Counted from the first letter of the stretch, positions 44,175 through 52,409 are shown. The stretch is 64,000 nucleotides of DNA from Clostridia bacterium (GCA_017415105.1 JAFQJD010000003.1:1-64000); one strand, 5' to 3'. The notes: a model not told the origin generated them from the letters alone. Numbers and translations: made by a program.

Positions 44175-44480
44175 TTATACTTCGTCTTTACGAATAATGA
44201 TTGTTCTGAGAATATCCTCATCAATTCTGTATCTTCTGTCAAGCTCCTTCGGGAATTCAACATTTGATTTGAAATTAACAAGAACATAGTAACCCTCAGA
44301 CTTGAAGTTTATCGGATATGCAAGCTTTCTCTTGCCCCAATCCTCAACTTCGCCGATTTCGCCATTGTTTGTGATGATATCAACAAACTTTGCCTTCTTA
44401 GCCTCGATAGCCTCCGGCTCCAATGTCGAATCGATGATAAAAATTGTTTCGTAGCTGTGAATTGCTGTTGTTTCTGCCAT
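44175..44480 (-). CDS. rpsF: Ribosomal protein S6
   Basis: This 101-residue bS6 contains YETIFIIDSTLE, WGKRKLAYPI and a basic end. AGGAGG precedes the ATG. It is the first gene of rpsF-ssb-rpsR. Confidence 0.96.
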   Translation of the reverse strand: MAETTAIHSYETIFIIDSTLEPEAIEAKKAKFVDIITNNGEIGEVEDWGKRKLAYPINFKSEGYYVLVNFKSNVEFPKELDRRYRIDEDILRTIIIRKDEV

Positions 44481-44496
44481 TTTCTACACCTCCTCA

Positions 44497-44527
44497 TGGA
44501 CATTTGTCCCGCAAACCTCCTTGCGGG
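44497..44527 (-). promoter_or_regulatory. Two-hairpin leader of rpsF
   Basis: On the minus strand CCCGCAA (from 44527 down to 44521) pairs with TTGCGGG (44514-44508) around a GGAGGT loop. GGACA/TGTCC (44508-44497) forms a second hairpin before the true ribosome site. It could be the S6:S18 autoregulatory leader known in many bacteria, but I could not match its conserved bases with confidence. Confidence 0.45.
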
Positions 44528-44558
44528 CAAGGATTTCGTCTTTTATTCAGACTGAGTA

Positions 44559-44587
44559 ATTATATCACTACAAACTCTGTTTGTCAA
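44559..44587 (-). promoter_or_regulatory. Consensus promoter of rpsF-ssb-rpsR
   Basis: TTGACA (44582-44587) and TATAAT (44559-44564) match consensus with 17-base spacing on the minus strand. Confidence 0.9.
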
Positions 44588-44619
44588 GCATAATTTTACA
44601 AAAATTTTTAAAATTTATT

Positions 44620-44633
44620 CAAACATATGTTTG
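44620..44633 (+). promoter_or_regulatory. LexA operator of lexA
   Basis: CAAACATATGTTTG is a perfect palindrome close to the Gram-positive LexA box CGAACrnryGTTCG. It overlaps the lexA -35 element, as expected for autorepression. Confidence 0.75.
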
Positions 44634-44659
44634 ACATTTTGTGTTTTTTGTGTTATACT
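44631..44659 (+). promoter_or_regulatory. lexA promoter
   Basis: TTGACA (44631-44636) and TATACT (44654-44659) are spaced by 17 bases and overlap the LexA box. Confidence 0.85.
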
Positions 44660-44680
44660 AAAGAAAAAGGAGTGATTTTT

Positions 44681-45310
44681 ATGGCAAAGCTTACCGATAA
44701 AGACTACGAAATTCTTGATTTCATATATAAAGGAATAAAAAAGAACGGATATCCCCCGACGGTTCGTGAGATAGGTGCTGCGGTAAACCTCAATTCACCC
44801 GCCACTGTGCACGCACGTCTTTCAAAGCTTGAAGCGGCAGGTAAGATTGAAAAGGCATCAACAAAAAACCGTGCGATGCGTGTTATAGACTACCCCGAGG
44901 GCGAAACAGAGCAGGATTATGAAACAAAAGAGGACTATATCGAAGTCCCCGTATACGGCAAGATAACCGCAGGCGTACCGATAACGGCAGTTGAGCAATT
45001 GGAACGTCACTTCCCCATCCCGATGTCATATGTCGGAAACCACGATATATTTATGCTCAAAATCAGCGGCGAGTCAATGATAAACGTCGGCATCTATGAC
45101 GGCGACTATATAATAGTAGAAAAGCGTCCCGATGCACGAAACGGAGATATCGTTGCCGCACTAATAAACGGCGAGGATGCAACAGTAAAGACTTTCTATA
45201 AAGAAAACGGACACTACCGCCTCCAACCTGAAAACGACTATATGTCACCCATTATTGCCGACAATGTCGAAATCATCGGAAAAGTAGTTGGTGTATTCAG
45301 AATGTTTTAA
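44681..45310 (+). CDS. lexA: SOS repressor LexA
   Basis: This protein of about 209 residues has a winged HTH (YPPTVREIGAAVNLNSPATV) and an S24 autoprotease domain. The Ala-Gly cleavage site is in GKITAGVP (residue about 96). The catalytic Ser is in KISGESMI (residue about 133) and the Lys in DATVKTF (residue about 171). ATG 44681 has AAAGGAG upstream; the earlier ATG at 44627 lies before the promoter and is rejected. Confidence 0.97.
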   Translation: MAKLTDKDYEILDFIYKGIKKNGYPPTVREIGAAVNLNSPATVHARLSKLEAAGKIEKASTKNRAMRVIDYPEGETEQDYETKEDYIEVPVYGKITAGVPITAVEQLERHFPIPMSYVGNHDIFMLKISGESMINVGIYDGDYIIVEKRPDARNGDIVAALINGEDATVKTFYKENGHYRLQPENDYMSPIIADNVEIIGKVVGVFRMF

Positions 45311-45343
45311 AAAAGATGGCTCATCATATTGAGCCATCTTTTT
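45310..45343. terminator. lexA terminator
   Basis: AAGATGGCTCA and TGAGCCATCTT pair around a short loop with A- and T-runs on either side, so it can act on both strands. The zinc-ribbon extension of the convergent gene ends at its edge (45342). Confidence 0.85.
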
Positions 45344-45428
45344 ATCTGTATTCCCCGCAAGACTTGCAGATAGCATTGCCAAAATCGTTCAGTTCTCCGC
45401 AATGAGAACACACCCATCTTCTCTGATT
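45342..45428 (-). pseudogene. In-frame zinc-ribbon extension beyond the stop of the upstream gene
   Basis: Directly after the TAA at 45429-45431 the same frame stays open for 28 codons to a TAA at 45342-45344. It encodes RRWVCSHCGELNDFGNAICK followed by SCGEY, a complete CxxC...CxxC zinc ribbon. No start codon or ribosome site is available for it alone. It is either the detached C-terminus of the upstream gene after a nonsense mutation, or a readthrough extension. Confidence 0.7.
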
Positions 45429-46163
45429 TTATTTGGAATTATCAGTTTTTTTCGCTAACTCCGATAAATTGTTGCAAAATTCTTTTTCGTATTTCTCATA
45501 ATCCTCATTTCTCTCATATTTTTTCATTTCTTCATCTGTCGGGAAATAATTCTCCGCTTTGCGTACTCTGTATTCTGTTAGTTTTGCCGTAACTCTCGTA
45601 CTTTGCGTGATGGTTGCAAGTGAGGCTATTAATAATGCAATTAAGTGATATAATATATATGCCAAAACCGCATATATCGCACATTTAATTACTCCAGAGA
45701 TACATAATGCAACATTAAAACCATCAGGACTTCCATACGCATCTACAACAATAGCAGTTGTAATAGCTGTGATAATTCCATATAGAATGTATATTACAAG
45801 AAGTATCTTTCCCCATCTTTCAGTGCTCTCTGCCCATCCCCATAGCTCTTCCGATACCGGGTCAACTTCTGTGCAATCGTCAATGGATTTGGGTATCTTT
45901 CTCTTTGACGCTTTTTTAAACATATTCTCAAATCTTGTGCTCTGTTCTCTGGCTGAATTTTTCAGATTTTCATATCTTTCAGATATTTTCCCCCTAAAAT
46001 CCTCTTTGTCTGCGTCCGTACTGTTTGAAGTGCCATCCGAAGATGAATCACTGTTTTTATTTAATACTTTATACTTTGCACTGCAATGTGGACATATCAC
46101 AAATTCGTCTTGATGTTCCCATTCAAAAATGTTGTTGCATTTCCTGCATTTCATTCTTCTCAT
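45429..46163 (-). CDS. Zinc-ribbon membrane protein
   Basis: This protein of about 244 residues has an N-terminal zinc ribbon (CRKCNNIFEW...FVICPHCSAKY, residues about 5-34), a Ser/Asp-rich linker, an amphipathic basic region and two to three hydrophobic helices (residues about 120-190). The tail is charged (EEMKKYERNEDYEKYEKEF). GGGGG lies 6 bases from ATG 46163; ATGs at 46169 and 46154 are alternatives. The layout recalls YdjG-like zinc-ribbon membrane proteins only in outline. A second zinc ribbon lies in frame beyond the stop. Confidence 0.7.
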   Translation of the reverse strand: MRRMKCRKCNNIFEWEHQDEFVICPHCSAKYKVLNKNSDSSSDGTSNSTDADKEDFRGKISERYENLKNSAREQSTRFENMFKKASKRKIPKSIDDCTEVDPVSEELWGWAESTERWGKILLVIYILYGIITAITTAIVVDAYGSPDGFNVALCISGVIKCAIYAVLAYILYHLIALLIASLATITQSTRVTAKLTEYRVRKAENYFPTDEEMKKYERNEDYEKYEKEFCNNLSELAKKTDNSK

Positions 46164-46241
46164 TTTCATCCCCCTTTTTCCTACCATTTTATCACAGCAT
46201 AACCAATACGTCAATGCTTTTGTGTCAAATTTGAGATACTC

Positions 46242-46706
46242 TTATTGCCTTAAGTCAACAAAATTCCCATCACTGTCATAGACAAACTCAAATAAAATTC
46301 CTGTTATACTTGATGGGTTATTCATTAAACCGTTAAGCACTGAATCATATTCCCCAGTTCTTGGATTTTGATATAATGCGTAATACATACTTGTTTCTCC
46401 GGTACTGAATTCTTTTCCGTTTAAGGTGCGTATATACAGCGTGGGATCTATACTGTATTGAGAAAACTTACAACCAGTGAAAAAACCTTTAAAAGAATAT
46501 GTTCCATCACTGTTCTTTACCGGATCCAAATTAGTCATAAAATATAATTCGTCCGGCAACTTCGGCGTTGGGGTCGGCGTTGTTATCGGTGTTGCAACCA
46601 CAGCTTCGCTTTTTGTATATGTTTCTGATTTTTCAGTTCCTAATGAGCATGCCGTTGCACTTATCAAAACGGCACTTATCATAAGAATATTTATAATTTT
46701 TTTCAT
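46242..46706 (-). CDS. Small lipoprotein of unknown function
   Basis: This protein of about 154 residues starts MKKIINILMISAVLISATAC, where ISATAC is a lipobox with cleavage before Cys 20. A Thr/Pro-rich linker (ITTPTPTPKLP) precedes a small domain of about 100 residues with no recognised family. AAGGAGG precedes ATG 46706. It lies between the TIR gene and the zinc-ribbon membrane gene. Confidence 0.75.
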   Translation of the reverse strand: MKKIINILMISAVLISATACSLGTEKSETYTKSEAVVATPITTPTPTPKLPDELYFMTNLDPVKNSDGTYSFKGFFTGCKFSQYSIDPTLYIRTLNGKEFSTGETSMYYALYQNPRTGEYDSVLNGLMNNPSSITGILFEFVYDSDGNFVDLRQ

Positions 46707-46765
46707 TTGCTTATCCTCCTTATACAATGCACATTTAAGTGCTTTATCATATCGATAATTGTTTA

Positions 46766-48358
46766 TTAAACTTTTATGTGTTCTTCTTCTAATTTGATTT
46801 TCTTTTTATCTCGATCATTTTTTAGTGTTTTTATTTTTCTCTTTTGTTCGTATATAATTCCCAGTAAGGCACTAAAAACAGCAATACCCCAAACAATTCC
46901 GAGCAAAGTTACGGCTAAATTTTCTTCACCCCAAAGTATACTTAAGTAAACAACGAAAAAGTCAATAATAAAAACAGCTAACATTATATAATAACCAATT
47001 TTTATATATGTTTCTTTTTTAGCAATTTGTTCAACAATTGTGTTGTACTCATTGATTAATGAATGTTTTTTATTTTTTAAGCGTTCAATTTCTTCTTTTT
47101 TTGTCTGCTCCTTTTTCTTTATTGTAAACTGTTCCTTTGCTGCTTCACAAGAATTAGAAAGCATGGATTTTAGATTTTCATCACCAAAACGTACTGCTTT
47201 GATATAGTTGGATGATTGGCTATAATCAACCGGACGTTTCGCAAGATTTTCTTCTCTGTTAACTTTAACCTCAATCATCAATTTGCCCATATATGCTCTC
47301 GCATTTTCCGGGTCTATATTAAGCACCTTTTCAAGTAGCTCATCTGCTTTAGTCCAATCAGCTTCCTCTAACAATAAAAATGCACGTTTAAGCAAAGCCT
47401 CCGCTTCTGCATCATAGTCTCGTGACTGTTGCACTACAGTTGTAGCAACTTTTTCTTCTTTTAGAGACAACACTTTATTTATGCCTCTTACCAAATCCTG
47501 AATAAATCCGATTTTGCCCATATCTTGGCTCTGGAACATTGACAATTCATCAGGCAAATCATATGCATCCATATCACGGTAACACGGAATAATCATTTTT
47601 GATTTGTCCTTTTTAGACATATCCAAAAATCTCGCCCATTCATTTTTTACCCATACAGCATTGAAATAATCTTTATTTGTTCCGATTACAAGCATAACTT
47701 TTGCAGAATTTAAAGCAGCAAAAATGTACGGCTCGTATTCCGTTCCGAGCTTATCTTCAAGAGTTATTCTTGCAAAGAATACTTTATATCTCTCGTTTGT
47801 GAGCTGAAAATATATATCCTGTGCAAGTGTGCTATCTATTGTTCTTCTGCCGTTATTATCCGTTTCTTTATAGCAGATAAAAACATCATACGGTTCCTCA
47901 CTGTTTGCTATTGCAAGTATTCCTTTTTGTATTTCTGCAATAGCTTGTGCTTCTGCCTTATAAAGGTTTTGAGCAGAAATATCTGAAGTTTTTTCAATAG
48001 CCGCTTTATAGTCTAAATCTGATAAAATCGACTCGTTCTGTACTCTGTGACAGGTCGGAACTCTTTTATGAGTTTTGGGGTCCTCAACATACTCAATACC
48101 ATACTTTGACAAAACACAACCCCAGTGAGCTTCGGCGTTGTTATTATCCTCCGCTAAAATACTCTCATATGTAGCAAGTGCTTTATCAAATTCATTTTGT
48201 AATCTGTAATGATTTGCCCTATCAAACAAATTAAGAATTCTTTCGTCGTTGACATTCGGCAAAGTCATAGTACTTCCACAGCTATCGCACGTTCCGTAAC
48301 TCTGACCTTCGCTAAATTCAAGATTTCCGCCACACATTTTACATTTTAATATTGCCAT
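46766..48358 (-). CDS. Zinc-ribbon / TPR / TIR-domain membrane protein
   Basis: This 530-residue protein begins with a zinc ribbon (CKMCGGNLEF...TCDSCGS). A TPR-like unit (residues about 44-75) and a TIR domain (PYDVFICYKETDNNGRRT at about 157, then FFARITLEDKLGTEYEPYI) follow. The helix VWVKNEWARF places a Glu where NAD-cleaving TIRs carry theirs. A second TPR-like pair, a coiled coil (residues about 400-450) and two membrane helices near 455-510 end the protein. TIR domains act as NADases or signalling adapters. It starts with the same leader and zinc ribbon as the gene just upstream. Confidence 0.85.
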   Translation of the reverse strand: MAILKCKMCGGNLEFSEGQSYGTCDSCGSTMTLPNVNDERILNLFDRANHYRLQNEFDKALATYESILAEDNNNAEAHWGCVLSKYGIEYVEDPKTHKRVPTCHRVQNESILSDLDYKAAIEKTSDISAQNLYKAEAQAIAEIQKGILAIANSEEPYDVFICYKETDNNGRRTIDSTLAQDIYFQLTNERYKVFFARITLEDKLGTEYEPYIFAALNSAKVMLVIGTNKDYFNAVWVKNEWARFLDMSKKDKSKMIIPCYRDMDAYDLPDELSMFQSQDMGKIGFIQDLVRGINKVLSLKEEKVATTVVQQSRDYDAEAEALLKRAFLLLEEADWTKADELLEKVLNIDPENARAYMGKLMIEVKVNREENLAKRPVDYSQSSNYIKAVRFGDENLKSMLSNSCEAAKEQFTIKKKEQTKKEEIERLKNKKHSLINEYNTIVEQIAKKETYIKIGYYIMLAVFIIDFFVVYLSILWGEENLAVTLLGIVWGIAVFSALLGIIYEQKRKIKTLKNDRDKKKIKLEEEHIKV

Positions 48359-48363
48359 TGCAT

Positions 48364-48762
48364 TTACTCCTTACCTTTTTTCTTTTTATAAACCATATCC
48401 CCTACAGCAACAGTTTCAGGAACATCACCGCTAAAGAAAATACGAGCCTCTGAACCGGTTTCAATCGTTCTAACATCATAATATTGATGTTTTTTTCCTT
48501 TTTTTATAGCGTGTACCCTATACGAACTGCCACTTTCAAAAATCAAACTATCTTCAACGCTTATTGTATCTTTTGCCTGCCCAATAATTCCCCAGACACC
48601 AAAACCCCTCATCCACCTCGTAGGATTCTCAGTAATCCTAAAACAATCATCAAAAACATCCACTTCATTTTGATTATACATTGCTCCACAATCTTTGCAG
48701 ACAAAGACAGCACCATCTTGCTGTAATTTCCCTGAACATTCTTTACATTTCATTATCGCCAT
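48364..48762 (-). CDS. Zinc-ribbon protein with EF-Tu domain-2-like barrel
   Basis: This 132-residue protein has an N-terminal zinc ribbon (CKECSGKLQQ...FVCKDCGAMY). A beta-rich part follows (FRITENPTRWMRGFGVWGII...ISVEDSL...ETGSEARIFFSGDV...VAVGDMVYKK). The order of strands and the GD signature recall domain 2 of translational GTPases, without a GTPase domain. That resemblance is tentative. AAGGAG precedes the ATG. It lies 5 bases before the TIR gene. Confidence 0.65.
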   Translation of the reverse strand: MAIMKCKECSGKLQQDGAVFVCKDCGAMYNQNEVDVFDDCFRITENPTRWMRGFGVWGIIGQAKDTISVEDSLIFESGSSYRVHAIKKGKKHQYYDVRTIETGSEARIFFSGDVPETVAVGDMVYKKKKGKE

Positions 48763-48780
48763 TGTATTTACTCCTTACCC

Positions 48781-49209
48781 TTATTTCCAATATCCTTCCT
48801 TTTCCTTTTGGAACTCTTTATGTTTTTCCTCTGCGACTTTTTCCACTTTATTAATGTATTCACTGCCGGCAGTCAGTGTAATTATTCTTATTACAAATAT
48901 TGCAAGAATTGCAACGTGCACGATAACCGTCCACGTAGTCGATAGTGTAGCAACACAAGCAATTACCGAAAAAATCACGCTTATTATTGCATATACAACC
49001 GCCGTATAGACAAATGCGTGTCCCTGAGGTGCTTTGGTCGTTTCACTTTTTCCAAACGCATAAAGCCCTGATGCTATGCCTGCTATGGCAATCAGGGCAA
49101 ATATATAAGAAACTACAAACGTCCCTGTTATGGGAACAACTAAAAACAGCAATGATACAACTACCGCCATTATAACAGCTGATACAATAATTTTTATATT
49201 ATTACTCAT
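48781..49209 (-). CDS. Four-helix membrane protein
   Basis: This 142-residue protein has four predicted membrane helices (residues about 7-28, 32-52, 67-88 and 93-113) and a Lys/Glu-rich cytosolic tail. No family is recognised. Its ATG overlaps the end of the SPFH gene by 8 bases, so the two are coupled. Confidence 0.75.
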   Translation of the reverse strand: MSNNIKIIVSAVIMAVVVSLLFLVVPITGTFVVSYIFALIAIAGIASGLYAFGKSETTKAPQGHAFVYTAVVYAIISVIFSVIACVATLSTTWTVIVHVAILAIFVIRIITLTAGSEYINKVEKVAEEKHKEFQKEKEGYWK

Positions 49210-50458
49210 TTGTGTTTCCTCCTATCCTTTTACCACATTCCAGGCAGAATTTCGCTCCGTCAGGAACATCCTTGCCACAGTTCGGGCACACAAGCTGTAA
49301 TCTGCTTCCACATTCCATACAGAACTTGCCTTTGGGTGTCTTTTTGTTACAATGCGGGCAAATCATTTCATTTTCGTTTAACTGCTCAATCTTTGTTCCG
49401 CACTCCAAACAGAATTTTGCGTTTTCAGGCACAGGATTGCCACATTTCGGACAGTTTGAATTTGTTTTAGGCGTATTTGTATTCACCGCATTACCGATAC
49501 TGTCATTAACCATACCGCCGACCATACCGCCGACACCTGTCATAACACCGAGACCTATGCCCAATCCTGCCATATTCTCGCCGCCCTCATTTTTAGCAAA
49601 TCCCTCTGCAACATCAAAGCCACGCTCCTGTTGGTATGTATACCCCTCAATCTGACGTTTAGCCGCCAAGCCTTCAGCTTCCAATATCATTTTCTGTTTC
49701 TCTGTTTCCTGCTCGATGATGTCAACATTCTGCCTTAATCTCGCTTCTGCAATGTCAGCATACTGTCTGAAATACAATTCTTTAAAGCGTTTAAATGTAC
49801 TGTCATCTTCCGGCTTCACTATAGTGGTAACAAAGAAATGAACAAGCGATACGCCGTATTCCTCAAAATCGCCCGTAAGCATTTCGTGCAGACTTTCAGA
49901 TATTTCAGTTAGTTTTTCATCAATCTGAAAAATATTGACCGAATTATTCCGAATATATGTTGACAAATACGTTTTAAACTTTGTCATAAGGAACGCACGG
50001 AATTTCTGTACAACGCCTGCCTGTGTAAGATCACCCTCTGTGCCAACGATTTTCACAAGCAGTCGTTTTGAATCTGTAACACGTAGGTTCATTTCACCGC
50101 TTGCCCCTATTTGAATAGGAAAGTTGTATGTCGGCTCCATATATTCGATTTTGCTGTCTGTTCCCCATTTAATAGCCATTTGCTCTGTTTTATTTATAAA
50201 ATAAACCTCACAATGGAACGGTGAATTGTCACCATATGGCTTATTAAAGAATTTTCTTATAAGCGGTATATTTTCTGTTTCGAGGGTATGTCTTCCCGGT
50301 CCAAAGCAATCAAGAAGCTGCCCATTCATATAGAAAACAGCTTCCTGCGACTCGTGAACTATTAATTGAGAGGTTGTGTTAAAATCCTCACAAGGATGTT
50401 TCCATACGAATGTGGAATTATCTCCCTCATATTTTATTACCTGTGCAATATTTGCCAT
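49202..50458 (-). CDS. SPFH-domain protein with C-terminal zinc ribbons (YdjI-like)
   Basis: This 418-residue protein has an SPFH/virion-core-like domain (residues about 20-250), a helical stretch rich in Glu/Gln (residues about 225-285) and a Gly-rich hydrophobic segment near 300. Three zinc ribbons follow (CPKCGNPVPENAKFCLECG, CPHCNKKTPKGKFCMECG, CPNCGKDVPDGAKFCLECG). In B. subtilis the related YdjI works with PspA and YdjGH in membrane stress. It is the first gene of the locus. Confidence 0.88.
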   Translation of the reverse strand: MANIAQVIKYEGDNSTFVWKHPCEDFNTTSQLIVHESQEAVFYMNGQLLDCFGPGRHTLETENIPLIRKFFNKPYGDNSPFHCEVYFINKTEQMAIKWGTDSKIEYMEPTYNFPIQIGASGEMNLRVTDSKRLLVKIVGTEGDLTQAGVVQKFRAFLMTKFKTYLSTYIRNNSVNIFQIDEKLTEISESLHEMLTGDFEEYGVSLVHFFVTTIVKPEDDSTFKRFKELYFRQYADIAEARLRQNVDIIEQETEKQKMILEAEGLAAKRQIEGYTYQQERGFDVAEGFAKNEGGENMAGLGIGLGVMTGVGGMVGGMVNDSIGNAVNTNTPKTNSNCPKCGNPVPENAKFCLECGTKIEQLNENEMICPHCNKKTPKGKFCMECGSRLQLVCPNCGKDVPDGAKFCLECGKRIGGNTNE

Positions 50459-50485
50459 TTTCTGCTCCTTTCGACATTTTTCCTG

Positions 50486-50514
50486 ATTATATCATATTTT
50501 CGTCTGTGTGTCAA
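50486..50514 (-). promoter_or_regulatory. Consensus promoter of the SPFH/TIR locus
   Basis: TTGACA (50509-50514) and TATAAT (50486-50491) are spaced by 17 bases on the minus strand. The predicted leader is short (about 20 bases). Confidence 0.85.
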
Positions 50515-50582
50515 TATTTCCGTCTATAAATCTATGTTAAAATTTTTGATTTTGTAATAAAATATAGTAACGAGGTGATGTC

Positions 50583-50918
50583 ATGAATAATATTGATTAT
50601 CATAAATTAGGCGAAAAAGTGAGATTGAAACGCCGCGAAATGGGTTATACCCAGGAAAAGCTCGCCGAGATATGCGACATCTCGACAGGCTTTTTAGGGC
50701 ATATAGAAAGCGGAACGAGAGCACCGTCACTTGAAACTCTGTACAGTCTGGCTTGTGCTCTGCATTCGGGTGTCGATTATTTCCTCTTTGATTCTGCACC
50801 GGATTCTGACAATATGCTCGAACAGATAGGCTCGGTTGTCCATAAAAAGAGCCCTGATGTATATAACCGTTTCTGCAACACTGTAAGAATTTTAGCAGAA
50901 CACATAGACGAAATATAA
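50583..50918 (+). CDS. XRE-family HTH regulator
   Basis: This 111-residue protein has an N-terminal Cro/CI HTH (LGEKVRLKRREMGYTQEKLA, IESGTRAPSLETL) and a short C-terminal helix region. GAGGTGA precedes the ATG. It is divergent from the SPFH gene with 124 bases between, so it is a candidate regulator of that locus. Confidence 0.88.
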   Translation: MNNIDYHKLGEKVRLKRREMGYTQEKLAEICDISTGFLGHIESGTRAPSLETLYSLACALHSGVDYFLFDSAPDSDNMLEQIGSVVHKKSPDVYNRFCNTVRILAEHIDEI

Positions 50919-50929
50919 CATAAGTAAAA

Positions 50930-50976
50930 AAGACTTTCTATAAGCTTATATTATCATAAGCAATATAGAAAGTCTT
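50930..50976. terminator. Bidirectional terminator between the HTH and kinase genes
   Basis: A perfect 13-bp outer stem (50930-50942 with 50964-50976) plus an inner CTTAT/ATAAG stem is followed by six Ts on the minus strand, so it mainly serves the kinase gene. Confidence 0.8.
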
Positions 50977-50994
50977 GTACTTTTTGTCCAATTT

Positions 50995-52365
50995 TTAGTT
51001 AATAGGCATAATTTTGCCGTCACGAAGTTCATACCCCATTATATCATCAAAATCTTCCCATGGAATGGTGATTATGTTAGTGTATTTTGTAAGCGTAAAC
51101 GACTGCCCCTCCGAAAACATATCGCCCTCACAAAGAGTAAATCCGTTTTCTTCATCATATTTTACGCACCAGCCAATGCAATAATTAAAGTAGTTATAGA
51201 ACTGATGCTCCACTACATTCATCGCACCCTCATTTAATCCTATCAAAATTTCAGGTACATCGTCATAGTCAAGGTCACGGCAGATTATGTCTGCATTCTT
51301 TCGCAAATCGGTTGTATAATCAGCATCATAACTGTACTGATTTTCAAATTCAAACTTCCGTTCGAATTTATTCCCTGTTCCGTCATCAAGATTTACAGAC
51401 AAAACTCCGTCATCAAGAGTTATATCAGCATCAACAAGTGTGTTCTTTTTACCAAGCTTGATTTTCCCTTTCTGATTTACATCGTCTATGAACAGCAGAT
51501 GCTCCCACGGCTCGTCCGTTGAGAAAATGAGCGTGTGGGTAAAAGTGGGATATTCACTATACTCCGTATATGCCGGATACTCCCGAAAATCCTGAAATAT
51601 CTCATCAGATACCGTAGGTTGAGCCGGACTTTCAGGTTTTAAAAGCCACGCACCAATGCCTGCTGCAAGAATTAACACCGCTATAAGCAACACTTTTTTC
51701 AAATTTCTACACTTCAGTGCTGATTTTACTTTACTTGCCGACTGATAACGCTGTACAGGGTCAAGACGTTTACATTTTTCGGCTACTTTTTTAAGACTGC
51801 CTTTAGCTCCCGACTTATCAAGCAACTGCGAAAGTGTTACACCGAACGCATATATATCCGTTTTGAAATCTGTCGGCATCATTCCAAACTGCTCGATAGG
51901 TGCATAACCGAACGTACCCATCGCTTCGGTATCTTTTCTTATCTCGCCACGGCAAATACGTGCAATGTCATAGTCAATTAGCCATATATGTCCCGTCCCA
52001 TCAAGAATAATGTTGTCGGGTTTAATATCCCTATGAATTATATTGAATTTATGCAGTTCCTCCATTGCCGAAACAATCTGTTTTGCAATGTTTATTATCT
52101 GCTTTTTAGTGAAAACTGTGTTTTCGTCCATAAGAGCACGCAGGCTTTTACCCTCAATATATTCTTCTGTAACAACCGTGTCAGAATCAAATTCAACATT
52201 TATTATACGAGGTATGTTAGGATGATTTATACTTGCAAGCGTTTTATAAATATCACGCTTGTCATCATATATTTGCCGTTGTATGTACCTTTTATTGCTG
52301 TTTGCGTCATAAATCAAGGTTATTTTCTGACGCTCGTCCTCTTTTATAATATGTATTTCATTCAT
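50995..52365 (-). CDS. Hanks-type serine/threonine kinase with extracellular domain
   Basis: This 456-residue protein has an N-terminal kinase domain (residues about 15-215) with catalytic HRDIKPDN, IDYDIAR in place of DFG, and the APIEQF activation segment. The glycine-rich loop is not visible and the usual VAIK lysine position reads YIQRQ, so ATP binding may differ. One membrane helix (residues about 226-244) leads to an outside domain with DLDYDDVPEILIGLNEG, like FG-GAP/VCBS calcium sites. CAAGAGGA precedes the ATG. It is divergent from a small HTH gene. Confidence 0.85.
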   Translation of the reverse strand: MNEIHIIKEDERQKITLIYDANSNKRYIQRQIYDDKRDIYKTLASINHPNIPRIINVEFDSDTVVTEEYIEGKSLRALMDENTVFTKKQIINIAKQIVSAMEELHKFNIIHRDIKPDNIILDGTGHIWLIDYDIARICRGEIRKDTEAMGTFGYAPIEQFGMMPTDFKTDIYAFGVTLSQLLDKSGAKGSLKKVAEKCKRLDPVQRYQSASKVKSALKCRNLKKVLLIAVLILAAGIGAWLLKPESPAQPTVSDEIFQDFREYPAYTEYSEYPTFTHTLIFSTDEPWEHLLFIDDVNQKGKIKLGKKNTLVDADITLDDGVLSVNLDDGTGNKFERKFEFENQYSYDADYTTDLRKNADIICRDLDYDDVPEILIGLNEGAMNVVEHQFYNYFNYCIGWCVKYDEENGFTLCEGDMFSEGQSFTLTKYTNIITIPWEDFDDIMGYELRDGKIMPIN

Positions 52366-52377
52366 CTGAATTTCCTC

Positions 52378-52406
52378 TTGAATATCGAAATCTTTTGTGG
52401 TATAGT
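52378..52406 (+). promoter_or_regulatory. Promoter of the small HTH gene
   Basis: TTGAAT (52378-52383) and TATAGT (52401-52406), extended by TGG, are spaced by 17 bases. It overlaps the oppositely directed kinase promoter. Confidence 0.6.
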
Positions 52407-52409
52407 TAT

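Noticed and set aside
45429-46214. Frameshift as the cause of the split zinc ribbon
   Set aside because: The downstream ribbon is in the same frame as the upstream gene, so a nonsense codon, not a frameshift, separates them.
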